Source of the DNA: CAZYSK01 sp964649415
GTDB lineage: Bacteria > Chloroflexota > Anaerolineae > B4-G1
NCBI GenBank assembly: GCA_964649415.1
Contig: CAZYSK010000006.1
Coordinates: 76,690-140,689 of the forward strand
Reading direction: 5' to 3'
DNA length: 64,000 nucleotides
In this document: positions 24,551 to 33,585 of the stretch, piece by piece
How positions within the stretch are numbered: the stretch's first letter is position 1
How the letters are laid out: each line of letters begins with the position of its first letter
Notes under the pieces: model-generated
What the model was told of the DNA's origin: nothing
The model's database searches: none
The model's input: the letters and a program-made list of their open reading frames with translations, nothing else
Translations under genes and position numbers: made by a program

Positions 24551-27500
24551 AGAGTTCTACAACAGTGCCCGGAAATTCGATTTGGTGACCAATGAGTGGG
24601 GTATCGCATCCTGGACCCGTGGTTATGTCAAACCCCAGTTTTCAGAATGGCTTGATGCAGAGAATACTGCTTTGCGTATTCTGCTGGATCTGGCGACACA
24701 CGATCCGCTAGAGCTCTATGCCGCTGATGGCAAGGAGGATCTTCTGGTCAATATCCTCGCTCGTGCGTTGGGCAACAGTCATCACGAGACTACTTACCAA
24801 ACGGAGTACCTAGCGACACTATCCGCCCTGACTTTTGCGGGTGCGGGCAATTTCCCTAGCGCATCTATCTTTGCCAAGCAGGCAAGGGGAAATTCAGAAG
24901 CGGGTGAGGCCGAAAGATGGATGATGAGTTTCCTTGCGAATCCAAGGTCAGGGCTATCCACGGCGTCGCCTCCTGCACTCTTTCGACGCTATGCCCAGTT
25001 GCAGGATACAGCTCTCAGAGAAGGACATACCGACGATTTCGATCGCGCTCATGAAGAATTGCATAGCGCCTGTGGACGGGCGGCTGACGAACTCGGGATT
25101 TCCGACCGCTATCTGGTCCTTCTTTGGCAACACGTCCATGAGCGTCTTTGTGAACTGTCCGTAGCACGGATCCTCAGGGAAATCGGTTTTCCTCACCAAG
25201 GTTATTCGGCGGTCCTCGTCCAGACCACATCTCCTCTATTCTACCCTCCACAGGCACAGATATTGCAGGACCGGGCTTTGATAGAGCCAGGGGAGAACGT
25301 CTTAGTCTCGCTCCCTACCAGCACTGGCAAAAGTCTGATAGGCGAGATCGCTCTTGTGGCGAGCCTGCGATGGAAACCCATGGAGCGTTGGCTGGCAGTA
25401 TACATTGCTCCTTATCGTGCGCTAGCTGATCAACTCCATGAGCGAATGGGACGGCGACTTCGCAACCGCGAGGTTAGCATTGCTTGTATCAAACGTCGCG
25501 GCAATTACTTGACTGATATGTCTTCGATCAAGCAGCGTCTGCCAACTATCATGATCGCGACTCCCGAGTCTTTTGATGCATTGCTCCGTCAGGATCCCAA
25601 TCTTAGCTCCTGCCTATCTGCTTGTGTCTTTGACGAGTTTCACCTCATAGAGCAGCATCAAAGGGGATTGCGCTACGAAGGGACTTTGGGTCGTTTTCTT
25701 CATGGAGCTGCCGGAAATGGATGGCCCAAGATCGTTGCTTTGTCAGCGGTAGTTACCGATGTGGAGGATGTAAAGCGGTGGCTGAGAATAGATGAGGCCA
25801 GTTTCTTCCATTCTGCCTGGAAACCTACGGCACGGCGGATAGCAGTCACGTCGCCCAGCGGGCGAGTCGAGTACTTTCCGCTTGGTGAGCAAATTCCCAA
25901 TACGCCTGCCAGTGAACCAGCCTGGCAGGGCCAGATTAGCTTGCCATATCAGATTGACACAGCACCGGCAAGACCGGTCAGCAAATACGAATTCGCTCGC
26001 TACAGGCAGGCAATCGAACTACTGGATCACCAGGTAAGGAGCAATGTCGCAGGAGTCGCACTTGATCAGTATGAGAGGTTCCATGAACCCGTTTTGATTC
26101 TGGCAAGCTCGCGCACGGATACACGGTTAATCGCCTCTCTGGTCAAGAACGGTTTTGATCAGCGTGCTCCAGACAGTCCGGCGTACAACCTAGCGCTCGA
26201 ATTGGAGCAACGATGTCCCCATCTGTTCACTCTCCGGGAATGCTTGGGATATGGTGTAGCCTATCATAACGCATCTCTTCCTGACTGGGTGCGTCGACGG
26301 ATCGAGGAACTGATAAGCCGAAAGGAACTAGATGTCGTGGCTGCGACGACTACTTTGGCCGAAGGTGTAGATATGCCTTTTCGCGTTGTTGTGATGGCCG
26401 ATTGGCGATCTTGGCTCTTTGGCCAGAAACGCCCGATGCCAACCTTGCTTTTCCATAACATCGCGGGACGGTGCGGACGCGCATGGGAGTTCTCCGAAGG
26501 GGATACCCTAATTGTAGACAATCCCGGTCGAGAGCCAACATACTTTCCAGATCGGTACAGAGACTATGTGACTCGTTACGTGGATCCAGAACCCTTTCCA
26601 CTGTACTCCTCTGTCAAGTGGTCAATAGACAGCCAGGACAGTGACATTGTAGCAGACACACAGGCTGTTTTGGAATCACAGTTCGCTGCCTATTTGGCAG
26701 CATGTGGGGGGACGGAGGGCGTAGAGGAGCGCTATGTCCATTCGCTCTATGCTGGCCAGGAGTTGGCGTCGGCAGACTATGTTGAGAAGGCTACAAATGC
26801 GTTTGTGCGTGATATGCTGGCTGAGCAAAACTATCCAGTGTTGGTTCAACATAGCCCTCTAGAGCTAACCGACTTCGGGGAGGTTGTGCTGGTGACCGGA
26901 CTATCCCCCCGATCAGGAGTCAGACTAGCGTATTTCCTGGACGCTTTTGAGGCAAAAGACCAGCCCTCAAAGGACATCAGGATTCGCGCCAGGCACGGTG
27001 TCACTTGGGAACCGGTTCTATATGACATCTGGGAACAGATCGAAGCGAGTCACACTGAGTCGGAGCAGGTTGAGGAAGATACTTGGGTCAGAGAGCTGGA
27101 CGGTTACCGGCTGAAGAACCAGATCCGGGGACAGAGACATCCGGTTACTGGGAGTAACTTCCCGATGGTTCTTATGGCTTGGGTCTCTGGAGTCCCGATC
27201 GAGGTAATGGCTTACCTAACCTTGCGAGGTCGAAACCAAAAAGAACTCCTGCAAAGTGCTGAGCAATGGCTACAAGGAGAATCTACACACCCGTCGCTCG
27301 ATCTGGAGCAATGGATCGAACGACTTGCAGAGTTTTGCGATGGCTACTTGGGGCATCAGTGGGCCTGGGTCTGTCGTGGTGCTGCACTCATAGGCTCTGA
27401 CACCAGTCACGATGACTTAGCGCAGGAACTGGCGCGTTTGGCCGGGCAGCTAGGCTTCGGAGTGAGTCAAGTTGAAGCTCAAGAGTTTCTCGCCAGCGGT

Positions 27501-27749
27501 TGCCCTCTAGATCGTGCCAAAGTGGACTGGGCTATCCGTGAATACAAGAATTCGACCAATCAACAACAGCTTGATCTGGAATCGTTTTCGGAATGGCTTC
27601 GCGATGAGACAGAACACCTATTGAAGACGCCAATAGGTTTTTTCGGGACAGTTCGTGTGAGTGAAAGAGATATTCGTGAGTTGGCCCAGTTTGTTCAAGT
27701 TCACAGGAGAAGAGGTCCAAGCCGCACGAGCAATCTGTATCATCACTGA
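24537..27749 (+). CDS. Ski2-like DExH helicase, HamB-like
   Basis: The 1070-aa protein has a helical N-terminal region (about 1-240). A superfamily 2 core follows: motif I LPTSTGKSL (about 259-267), Ia IAPYRALADQ, Ib TPESFDALL, motif II DEFH (about 366-369), motif III LSAVVTD, V ATTTLAEGVDMP, and VI HNIAGRCGRAW (about 640-650). A long C-terminal extension (about 700-1070) of unknown fold ends the protein. Together with the overlapping upstream nuclease this makes a defence-type helicase-nuclease complex likely, with DNA unwinding coupled to nucleolytic damage of invaders or of the host. The ATG at 24537 has only AGAG as ribosome site, as expected for coupled translation. Confidence 0.82.
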   Translation: MDTLEEFYNSARKFDLVTNEWGIASWTRGYVKPQFSEWLDAENTALRILLDLATHDPLELYAADGKEDLLVNILARALGNSHHETTYQTEYLATLSALTFAGAGNFPSASIFAKQARGNSEAGEAERWMMSFLANPRSGLSTASPPALFRRYAQLQDTALREGHTDDFDRAHEELHSACGRAADELGISDRYLVLLWQHVHERLCELSVARILREIGFPHQGYSAVLVQTTSPLFYPPQAQILQDRALIEPGENVLVSLPTSTGKSLIGEIALVASLRWKPMERWLAVYIAPYRALADQLHERMGRRLRNREVSIACIKRRGNYLTDMSSIKQRLPTIMIATPESFDALLRQDPNLSSCLSACVFDEFHLIEQHQRGLRYEGTLGRFLHGAAGNGWPKIVALSAVVTDVEDVKRWLRIDEASFFHSAWKPTARRIAVTSPSGRVEYFPLGEQIPNTPASEPAWQGQISLPYQIDTAPARPVSKYEFARYRQAIELLDHQVRSNVAGVALDQYERFHEPVLILASSRTDTRLIASLVKNGFDQRAPDSPAYNLALELEQRCPHLFTLRECLGYGVAYHNASLPDWVRRRIEELISRKELDVVAATTTLAEGVDMPFRVVVMADWRSWLFGQKRPMPTLLFHNIAGRCGRAWEFSEGDTLIVDNPGREPTYFPDRYRDYVTRYVDPEPFPLYSSVKWSIDSQDSDIVADTQAVLESQFAAYLAACGGTEGVEERYVHSLYAGQELASADYVEKATNAFVRDMLAEQNYPVLVQHSPLELTDFGEVVLVTGLSPRSGVRLAYFLDAFEAKDQPSKDIRIRARHGVTWEPVLYDIWEQIEASHTESEQVEEDTWVRELDGYRLKNQIRGQRHPVTGSNFPMVLMAWVSGVPIEVMAYLTLRGRNQKELLQSAEQWLQGESTHPSLDLEQWIERLAEFCDGYLGHQWAWVCRGAALIGSDTSHDDLAQELARLAGQLGFGVSQVEAQEFLASGCPLDRAKVDWAIREYKNSTNQQQLDLESFSEWLRDETEHLLKTPIGFFGTVRVSERDIRELAQFVQVHRRRGPSRTSNLYHH

Positions 27750-27937
27750 AGCTTTGACCAAATCAGGATTGCTACGTCAGTCGGATAGGGCACCGGTCTG
27801 TGGTCGAACGAGTGCCTGTTGAACAGAATCAAGGAGTCACAGTCAGTGCAACTGCAAACACACCTGGAGTGTACACGCAAGCGCTACGATCAGACAGCTT
27901 CGGCGTCGGGTGGTTAACATCAAGATCGCTGATGGTC

Positions 27938-27973
27938 AAAAAAACGCTGCCCTAGAAGGATTCCAGGGCAGCG
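27938..27973 (-). terminator. Intrinsic terminator of the small minus-strand gene
   Basis: On the minus strand CGCTGCCCT pairs with AGGGCAGCG and is followed by seven T. It lies 40 bases after the stop of the small gene at 28014-28247. Confidence 0.85.
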
Positions 27974-28013
27974 CCACCACACCAAGCGCAGAGCAATGGG
28001 CAATCGACACCAC

Positions 28014-28247
28014 CTAGCGCCAAGTGATGTTGTTGGTGCTTGGATTCAGAGGGTCTAGGGGGTTGTCATGTATGCTCACTGAGCCCGGTACAGTGCTCCC
28101 ATCTGGAAGTCCGACAGGGCCGATTGGTATTTGTGTGGTGATGGTGAAATCATTGATCTGGTTGCCGAAGGGATGGATGTGCGTGTCTCCACCTCCTGGC
28201 AATGGAACGGAACTGTTTCTTGGATGGAATGGGTTATTGGGATTCAT
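28014..28247 (-). CDS. Orphan small Pro/Asn-rich protein
   Basis: The 77-aa product begins MNPNNPFHPRNSS and contains GGGDTHIHPFGNQIND, TTQIPIGPVGLPDGS and LDPLNPSTNNITWR. It has no cysteine, signal peptide or membrane helix. I recognise no family. It is supported as a gene by AAAGGA before the ATG and a strong intrinsic terminator after the stop. It lies between the nuclease-helicase pair and the LAL regulator and is transcribed away from the latter. Possible roles include a small structural or precursor protein; that is open. Confidence 0.65.
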   Translation of the reverse strand: MNPNNPFHPRNSSVPLPGGGDTHIHPFGNQINDFTITTQIPIGPVGLPDGSTVPGSVSIHDNPLDPLNPSTNNITWR

Positions 28248-28786
28248 GATTCTACATCCTTTCAGACTAGACAACACACCCAATCACTATTGTAAGCATA
28301 CCACATCTCAACAGCTATTTCAATGGGAAAGAAGTACTAGACTGGGACAATCGCATCTGGCCAGTTTCGCCTGTCCGCCCTGGAAACGGCTCCAGAGAAG
28401 GCCTGATGGGGTGACAAACGCATCCAGACGCTGATTCTTGTCGCTGAAGGGAAAACAGTTCTTCAGATGCGACAACCCCAAATACCAAATGGCGAAACCA
28501 GAAGGTCGGGCGCGGTACTCAAGTGCATGCCCAAGTTACGTATTAGAAAGCCTACGCCTTCATCTGGGAGAGGTGAGGCTCCATAACCTCGAAGTTCTCC
28601 CTCAAGCTGGGTCCCCAGGTCCAGCCAGTCCTCTTCCAAGGCAAGAGACAGTGCTGAGTCCTGGAATGCCTTCTCCATCGCATAGAGATCGCTGAACCTG
28701 AGGCAATGATAGATATGTCTGGCCTGGGACTAATCCTCAGTCGTCCAAGTGCAAGGGCAATTCTCACCTAAGACCCCACCCCCCAT
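28248..28786. other. Intergenic stretch with a doubtful minus-strand frame
   Basis: A minus-strand frame (28463-28678, 71 codons) reads as protein-like text including DSALSLALEEDWLDLGTQLEGE, and the reading stays open upstream to a stop near 28736, but no ribosome site is found. It may be the remnant of an older gene. Nothing else is visible. Confidence 0.35.
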
Positions 28787-28815
28787 TTGCTCCAGGTGAG
28801 GGATTGCGGTACAAT
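28787..28815 (+). promoter_or_regulatory. Promoter of the LAL regulator
   Basis: TTGCTC and TACAAT are 17 bases apart, about 40 bases before the ATG, which has a GGGAGGAGG ribosome site. Confidence 0.7.
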
Positions 28816-28855
28816 CCTCCTGAAGTAGCCGCACACCGCTACCAGGGAGGAGGAC

Positions 28856-31747
28856 ATGCTCCCACCTCTTCTGACCACCAAACTCTATATCCCGCCGTCG
28901 CGCCCGAACCTGGTCCACCGCCCCCGCCTGATCGAGCGGCTGGACGAGGCGCTGCGGCTGAAGCACCGGCTGATACTCATCTCCGCCCCGGCCGGCTTCG
29001 GCAAGACCACGTTGCTCAGCGAGTGGGCGCGGCACAGGGCCGAGGCGAGCCCGCCCCTGCCGCAGATCCGCGTCGCCTGGCTCTCGCTGGACGAGGACGA
29101 CAACGACCCGGCGCGCTTCATGGCCTACCTCATCGCCGCGCTGCAGACGATCAACAAAGACGTCGGGGCCAGCGTGTTGGCCGCCCTCCAATCGCCGCAG
29201 CGCCACCCCGTGACCGAGCACCTGACGGCGCTGATCAACCAGGTCAACGCCGTCCCCGATCGCTTCGCCCTGGTCCTCGACGACTACCACGCCGTCACAG
29301 CCCAAGCCGTCCACGACGCGCTCGCGTTCCTGCTCGACCACATGCCGCCCCAGATGCACGTGGTCGTCGCCACCCGCGCCGATCCCGCCCTGCCCGTCGC
29401 CCGCCTGCGCGGCCGCGGGCAACTGACCGACCTGCGCCAGTCTGACCTGCGCTTCATGCCCGATGAGGTCGCCGCGTTCCTCAACCGGGCCATAGGCCTG
29501 GCGCTGTCCGAGACAGACGTGCGTGCCCTGATCTCCCGCACGGAGGGCTGGATCGCCGGGCTACAGATGGCAGCCATCTCCCTGCGGGGGGAGGCCGAGA
29601 CCGCCGAGTTCATCCGCGCCTTCGCGGGCAGCCACCGCTACGTCCTGGACTACCTGGTCGAGGAGGTCCTGGAGCGCCAACCCAAGAGAGTGCAGACCTT
29701 CCTGCTCCAGACGTCTATCCTGGATCGCCTCAGCGGCCCGCTGTGCGACGCGGTGTCGCAAATCGGCAAATCGGCAAATCAGCAAATCGGCAGATCGGCA
29801 AATCGGCAAGTCAGCAAATCAGCAGATCGGCGGACCGTGGACACGCTGGCCGGACCGGACCGCGGGCATCCCTGCCCGCAGTACGCGCCCACTGACTCGC
29901 AGGCTATGCTGGAGTACCTCGAACGCAACAATCTCTTTGTCGTCCCCCTGGACGGCGAGCGGCGCTGGTACCGCTACCACCACCTGTTCTCCGACCTGCT
30001 GCAACACCGCCTGGTCCAGGCACAGCCGGACCTCGCGCCGATCCTGCACGGGCGGGCCAGCGCGTGGTACGAGCAGAACGGGCTGCCGGGCGCGGCGATC
30101 GACCACGCGTTATCGGCGGGCGACTTCGAGTGGGCGGCGCACCTGGTCGAGCAGAGCGCAGAATCCACCATGCTGCGCAGCGAGGTCGACACCCTGCGGG
30201 GGTGGATAGGCGCCCTGCCCGAGGACGTGGTGCGCGCCCGCCCCCTGGTGTGCATCTACGACGCCGTGGCCATGCTATTCAGCAGCCGCCCGCTGGAGAC
30301 GGCCATGGCGCGCGTGCATGACGCCGAAGAGGCCGATAGCGCGGGCTCGGTCGCCGGCCACGTGATCGCGTTCCACGCCCTGCTCGCCGCCTATCGCGGT
30401 GATGCCCGCCGGAGCGCGGAACTGTCCGAGCGCGCGCTGGCGCTCCTGCCCCCGGACAGCCTCTTCTTTCGCAGCCTCATCGCCGGATACCTCGGGCTGA
30501 GCCAACTGTACGCGGGGAACCTCGCGGCCGCCAGAGACGCCTTTGCCGAGGCGGCCCGGATCAGCCAGGAGGTAGGCAACGTCACCAACGCCGTGCTGGC
30601 CCTGCAGCACCTGGGTGATCTGTACGCCCTCCAGTGCCAGTTCAGCGCGGCGAAGAGAACCTATCAGCAGGCGCTGGACCTGGCCGTCGACGAGCAAGGG
30701 CGGCGGCAGCCCATCGCGGGCATGGCGCTCATCGGGTTGGGGCGCGTCCTGCGAGAGCAACACGACCTGGCGGGTGCGACGCGCTTACTCCAGGAAGGTA
30801 TCGACCTGGTCAAGGGCTGGGGCGAGGCGGGGGCCATCAGCGGCTACATCGGGCTAGCACTCGCCAGGCAGGCGCAAGGGGACGTGGAGGGCGCGCGCGC
30901 GGCGATGGAAACAGCCGAGCGGCTGGCGAGTGAGTTCGACGCCATGGAAGCGGACGACATCATGGTAGCCGTGTACAAAATCCGCCTGTGGCTCACGCAG
31001 GGCCACGTTGAGCCGGCCGAGCGCTGGCTCGAACAACAGGGTTGGGAACAGGGCGTCGATCTGGATCAACTGGGGGACGAGTTGGCCGGGCGGGTAGACG
31101 GCGTGGCCTACCCCATCCTGCGGATTTTCGAGTACATAACCGTGGTGCGGGTGTACATGGCCCAGGGCCGCACCGAACAGGCGCTGGGCGTGCTGGAGCC
31201 GCTGCTGCGCTACGTCGAACGCGCGGGGTGGTCGGCCTTTGCCCTCACCCTTCTGACCCTCCAGGCACTGGCCCTCTCGCACGCGTGCGACGGGACCGAG
31301 ACGGAGGACGACGTCGCGCGGGCGATGGTGCCCCTGGAGCGCGCCCTCTCCCTCGCCGAGCCCGACGACCTGGCGGGCCAATTCCTGGACGAAGGCGAGC
31401 CCATGTACAGGCTACTGCGCCACGCCGCGGCCCGAGTCCCGCCGGGGCGGCCTGGCCCGGCCCGGTACGTTCACAGGCTCCTGAGCGCCTTCGAGCAGGA
31501 ACTCGCCCGGGTGACGCCCACGCCGGCGCCGGGCCCGCCCCCCGAGACACTGGTCGAGCCCCTCAGCGAGCGCGAGCTCCAGGTGTTGCGCCTCCTGACC
31601 ACCCACCTGTCGACCACGGAGATCGCAGAGGAGCTTTTCCTCTCCGTCAACACGGTCCGCTCCCACGTCAAGAACATCTACAGCAAGCTGAACGTGCACA
31701 GCCGGGCCGATGCCGTTCAGCGCGGGCAAGAGCTGGGACTGCTGTAG
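28856..31747 (+). CDS. LuxR-family LAL (MalT-type) ATP-dependent regulator
   Basis: The 963-aa product starts LLTTKLYIPPSRPNLVHRP and has a P-loop (SAPAGFGKTTLLSEW, about 42-56) and a Walker B-type LVLDDYHAV. A winged-helix ATPase region is followed by a TPR-rich sensor (about 450-860), and a C-terminal LuxR helix-turn-helix (about 900-960; PLSERELQVLRLLTT, NTVRSHVKNIYSKLNVHSRA) closes the protein. It should bind a small ligand and ATP and activate nearby genes; the ABC locus downstream is the natural candidate. An unusual insertion of about 45 residues near residue 300, between LCDAV and DSQAMLEYLE, is encoded by an 8-bp tandem repeat plus a palindrome typical of intergenic DNA. Confidence 0.9.
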   Translation: MLPPLLTTKLYIPPSRPNLVHRPRLIERLDEALRLKHRLILISAPAGFGKTTLLSEWARHRAEASPPLPQIRVAWLSLDEDDNDPARFMAYLIAALQTINKDVGASVLAALQSPQRHPVTEHLTALINQVNAVPDRFALVLDDYHAVTAQAVHDALAFLLDHMPPQMHVVVATRADPALPVARLRGRGQLTDLRQSDLRFMPDEVAAFLNRAIGLALSETDVRALISRTEGWIAGLQMAAISLRGEAETAEFIRAFAGSHRYVLDYLVEEVLERQPKRVQTFLLQTSILDRLSGPLCDAVSQIGKSANQQIGRSANRQVSKSADRRTVDTLAGPDRGHPCPQYAPTDSQAMLEYLERNNLFVVPLDGERRWYRYHHLFSDLLQHRLVQAQPDLAPILHGRASAWYEQNGLPGAAIDHALSAGDFEWAAHLVEQSAESTMLRSEVDTLRGWIGALPEDVVRARPLVCIYDAVAMLFSSRPLETAMARVHDAEEADSAGSVAGHVIAFHALLAAYRGDARRSAELSERALALLPPDSLFFRSLIAGYLGLSQLYAGNLAAARDAFAEAARISQEVGNVTNAVLALQHLGDLYALQCQFSAAKRTYQQALDLAVDEQGRRQPIAGMALIGLGRVLREQHDLAGATRLLQEGIDLVKGWGEAGAISGYIGLALARQAQGDVEGARAAMETAERLASEFDAMEADDIMVAVYKIRLWLTQGHVEPAERWLEQQGWEQGVDLDQLGDELAGRVDGVAYPILRIFEYITVVRVYMAQGRTEQALGVLEPLLRYVERAGWSAFALTLLTLQALALSHACDGTETEDDVARAMVPLERALSLAEPDDLAGQFLDEGEPMYRLLRHAAARVPPGRPGPARYVHRLLSAFEQELARVTPTPAPGPPPETLVEPLSERELQVLRLLTTHLSTTEIAEELFLSVNTVRSHVKNIYSKLNVHSRADAVQRGQELGLL
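29761..29832 (+). repeat. Nine 8-bp tandem units inside the LAL gene
   Basis: Nine imperfect units of AATCGGCA/AATCAGCA (72 bases) keep the reading frame. Gain or loss of one unit would shift it. Confidence 0.85.
29862..29879 (+). repeat. GCGGGCA/TGCCCGC palindrome inside the LAL gene
   Basis: A perfect 7-bp stem with a 4-base loop, within coding sequence. The same element occurs at 31764-31781 and, in variant form, in the tandem repeat at 7331. Confidence 0.75.
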
Positions 31748-31763
31748 ACCCCCTTGTAGGAAC

Positions 31764-31803
31764 GCGGGCATCCTTGCCCGCCGGGCGGGTACAAGACCCG
31801 CCC
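31764..31803. repeat. Two adjacent palindromes after the LAL gene
   Basis: GCGGGCA-4 nt-TGCCCGC is followed at once by GGGCGGGT-5 nt-ACCCGCCC. They could end transcription of the regulator gene, but no T-run follows. A run of ACACGCA units comes next (31816-31838), which recurs in reverse near 37985. Confidence 0.65.
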
Positions 31804-31840
31804 CTACGATTCTCCACGTAACACGCAACACGCAACACGA

Positions 31841-31899
31841 TCACCCACACCAATCACCCACCTCAGGTGATGACAACTCACCCATGCAGTGGCTATACT
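31841..31899 (+). repeat. Dispersed promoter repeat, family 2 copy A
   Basis: Matches 44195-44253. It holds TCACC (31854), GGTGA (31866), TCACC (31878) and a promoter: ATGACA (31870-31875), 18 bases, TATACT (31894-31899). It precedes the small gene and ABC locus. A CGGATTG-GAA-CAATCCG palindrome (31910-31926) sits at the expected transcript start. Confidence 0.75.
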
Positions 31900-32025
31900 G
31901 CGGGCGACACGGATTGGAACAATCCGCGCCAGCCCGATTCTGAGGTGCTGCCTGGGCGATGACCGGGAGCCCCCCACATCGACCACAGACCCGCGTATCA
32001 GGGCTCGTGCAAGGAGGCAGATTCT

Positions 32026-32289
32026 GTGACCCAACAGAGCGAGCAACTTACAGCAGCCTATCGGATCAAGGTCCGCGGGGTGCTCGACCGGAAATGGTCG
32101 GACTGGTTCAACGGCGTGACGATCACGTGCGAGAGCGCGAGCGACGGCTCACCAATCACCACGCTGACCGGCGTCGCCGACCAGGCCCGGCTGCGGGGCA
32201 TCCTGTCCAAGATCTGGGACTTGAATCTGACGGTGATCTCCGTCACCCAGGTTGATGAACCAGGCGCTACAGGTTTTGGAAACCTGTAG
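32026..32289 (+). CDS. Small unrecognised cytoplasmic protein at the head of the ABC locus
   Basis: The 87-aa product is a short alpha/beta protein (YRIKVRGVLDRKWSDWFNGV, ITTLTGVADQARLRGILSKIWDLNLTVISV) of a type common in Chloroflexota; no function is known to me. It starts with GTG and has GGAGG upstream. Its last eight codons and stop lie inside a perfect palindrome (32265-32291), so the natural C-terminus was probably replaced by the repeat. It is 28 bases before the first permease gene. Confidence 0.7.
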   Translation: MTQQSEQLTAAYRIKVRGVLDRKWSDWFNGVTITCESASDGSPITTLTGVADQARLRGILSKIWDLNLTVISVTQVDEPGATGFGNL

Positions 32290-32291
32290 CG
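32265..32291. repeat. Perfect 12-bp palindrome, AAACC/GGTTT family
   Basis: CGCTACAGGTTT and AAACCTGTAGCG pair around a TGG loop and overlap the end of the preceding coding sequence. Confidence 0.8.
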
Positions 32292-32316
32292 TCTTGACAT
32301 ATGAGGGAGGTACACA

Positions 32317-33546
32317 ATGGGAAAACTCTTGAGAATGGCGTGGCGCAACGTCTGGCGCAACAGGCGGCGCACCGTGATCGCGGTGATCGCCATCTCGCTC
32401 GGACTGGCGCTGATGGTCTTCTTTGACGGCTTCATCGCCGGCAGCAAGCAGTCGCTATATGGCAACGCCGTGAAGCTGCAAGGCGGGAACGTGCAGATAC
32501 ACGCGCCGGGTTACTTCGCCAAGGCCAAGCGCATGCCCCTGCTGCCCCTCGCCGACGCCGGCGCCGCCGTGCAGGCCACGCGGGCACAGCCCCAGGTCAT
32601 CGCTGCCTCGCGCCGCATCAACACCAGCGGCATGGTCAGCAGCCGTGAGGGCACGTTCCCCGTGGGCATCACCGGCATCGAGCCCGAGCAGGAGGCGCCG
32701 GTCAGCCTGATCGCCGAGAACATCGTCGCCGGGCGGTACCTGGCTGCCGATGACGAGGACGTGATCCTGATCGGCCGGGCATTGGCCGATCGCCTGAACG
32801 CGGGCGTCGGAGATCGGATCACGCTGGTGGGGCGCGCCACGCACGAGCAGATGCGTCGCCGCACGATGACCGTCGCCGGGATCTATGGGATCGGGCTCTC
32901 GGAGGTGGAGAAGGGCGTGGTCTACGTCTCGCTGCTCGAGGCACAGACGCTATTTGACCTGCGGGATCAGGCCACCGAAGTGGTCGTCGCCCTGGAACAC
33001 GTGGGGACGGAAGCGCCCGCCGTCCGCGCCCTGCAAGCCGCGCTGCCCGGATATGAGGTCCATTCCTGGGAGGAGCTGACGCCCGAGATCAAGACGTCCA
33101 TGGAAGCGAACGAGGTCTTCATGGATATCTTCGCCCTGGTGATCGTGCTCATCGCCGGGTTGGGCATCCTCAACCTGCTGCTGATGGCCGTCTTCGAGCG
33201 CACGCGCGAGATCGGCTTGCTGGCGGCCATGGGACTGAAGCGGCGCGAGATCATGACCCTCTTCGTCCTGGAGGGGATGATGATCGGCATACTCGGCGCG
33301 CTGGCCGGAGCCCTCATCGGAGGGACGCTCACCGGCGTCGTCGGCATCTATGGCCTGGACTATTCCGAAGCCTCCGGGGCGACCGAGGCGATGGCGCTGA
33401 TGGGAGACCGTGCCTATCCGCGCCTGACGCCCGACGTCCTGCTGGGGCGCGCGGTCACGGTCGCCGTCATCGCGGCCCTGGCCTCGCTCTACCCCGCCTG
33501 GCAGGCCTCGCGGCGGGAGCCGGCCGAGGCGCTGCATTACGTCTGA
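32317..33546 (+). CDS. FtsX/MacB-type ABC transporter permease
   Basis: The 409-aa product has one N-terminal membrane helix (about 20-42, after MAWRNVWRNRRRT), a large extracytoplasmic MacB-core domain (about 45-260) and three C-terminal helices, with ERTREIGLLAAMGLKRREIM at the cytoplasmic coupling helix. Such permeases export lipoproteins, peptides or lipids mechanically, with an ATPase of the LolD/MacB type. It is the first of two similar permeases in this operon (LolC/E-like pair). Confidence 0.88.
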   Translation: MGKLLRMAWRNVWRNRRRTVIAVIAISLGLALMVFFDGFIAGSKQSLYGNAVKLQGGNVQIHAPGYFAKAKRMPLLPLADAGAAVQATRAQPQVIAASRRINTSGMVSSREGTFPVGITGIEPEQEAPVSLIAENIVAGRYLAADDEDVILIGRALADRLNAGVGDRITLVGRATHEQMRRRTMTVAGIYGIGLSEVEKGVVYVSLLEAQTLFDLRDQATEVVVALEHVGTEAPAVRALQAALPGYEVHSWEELTPEIKTSMEANEVFMDIFALVIVLIAGLGILNLLLMAVFERTREIGLLAAMGLKRREIMTLFVLEGMMIGILGALAGALIGGTLTGVVGIYGLDYSEASGATEAMALMGDRAYPRLTPDVLLGRAVTVAVIAALASLYPAWQASRREPAEALHYV

Positions 33547-33585
33547 AATGCGAAACGCAATGTGTGAAGCACAGGGAGAAGAGCT

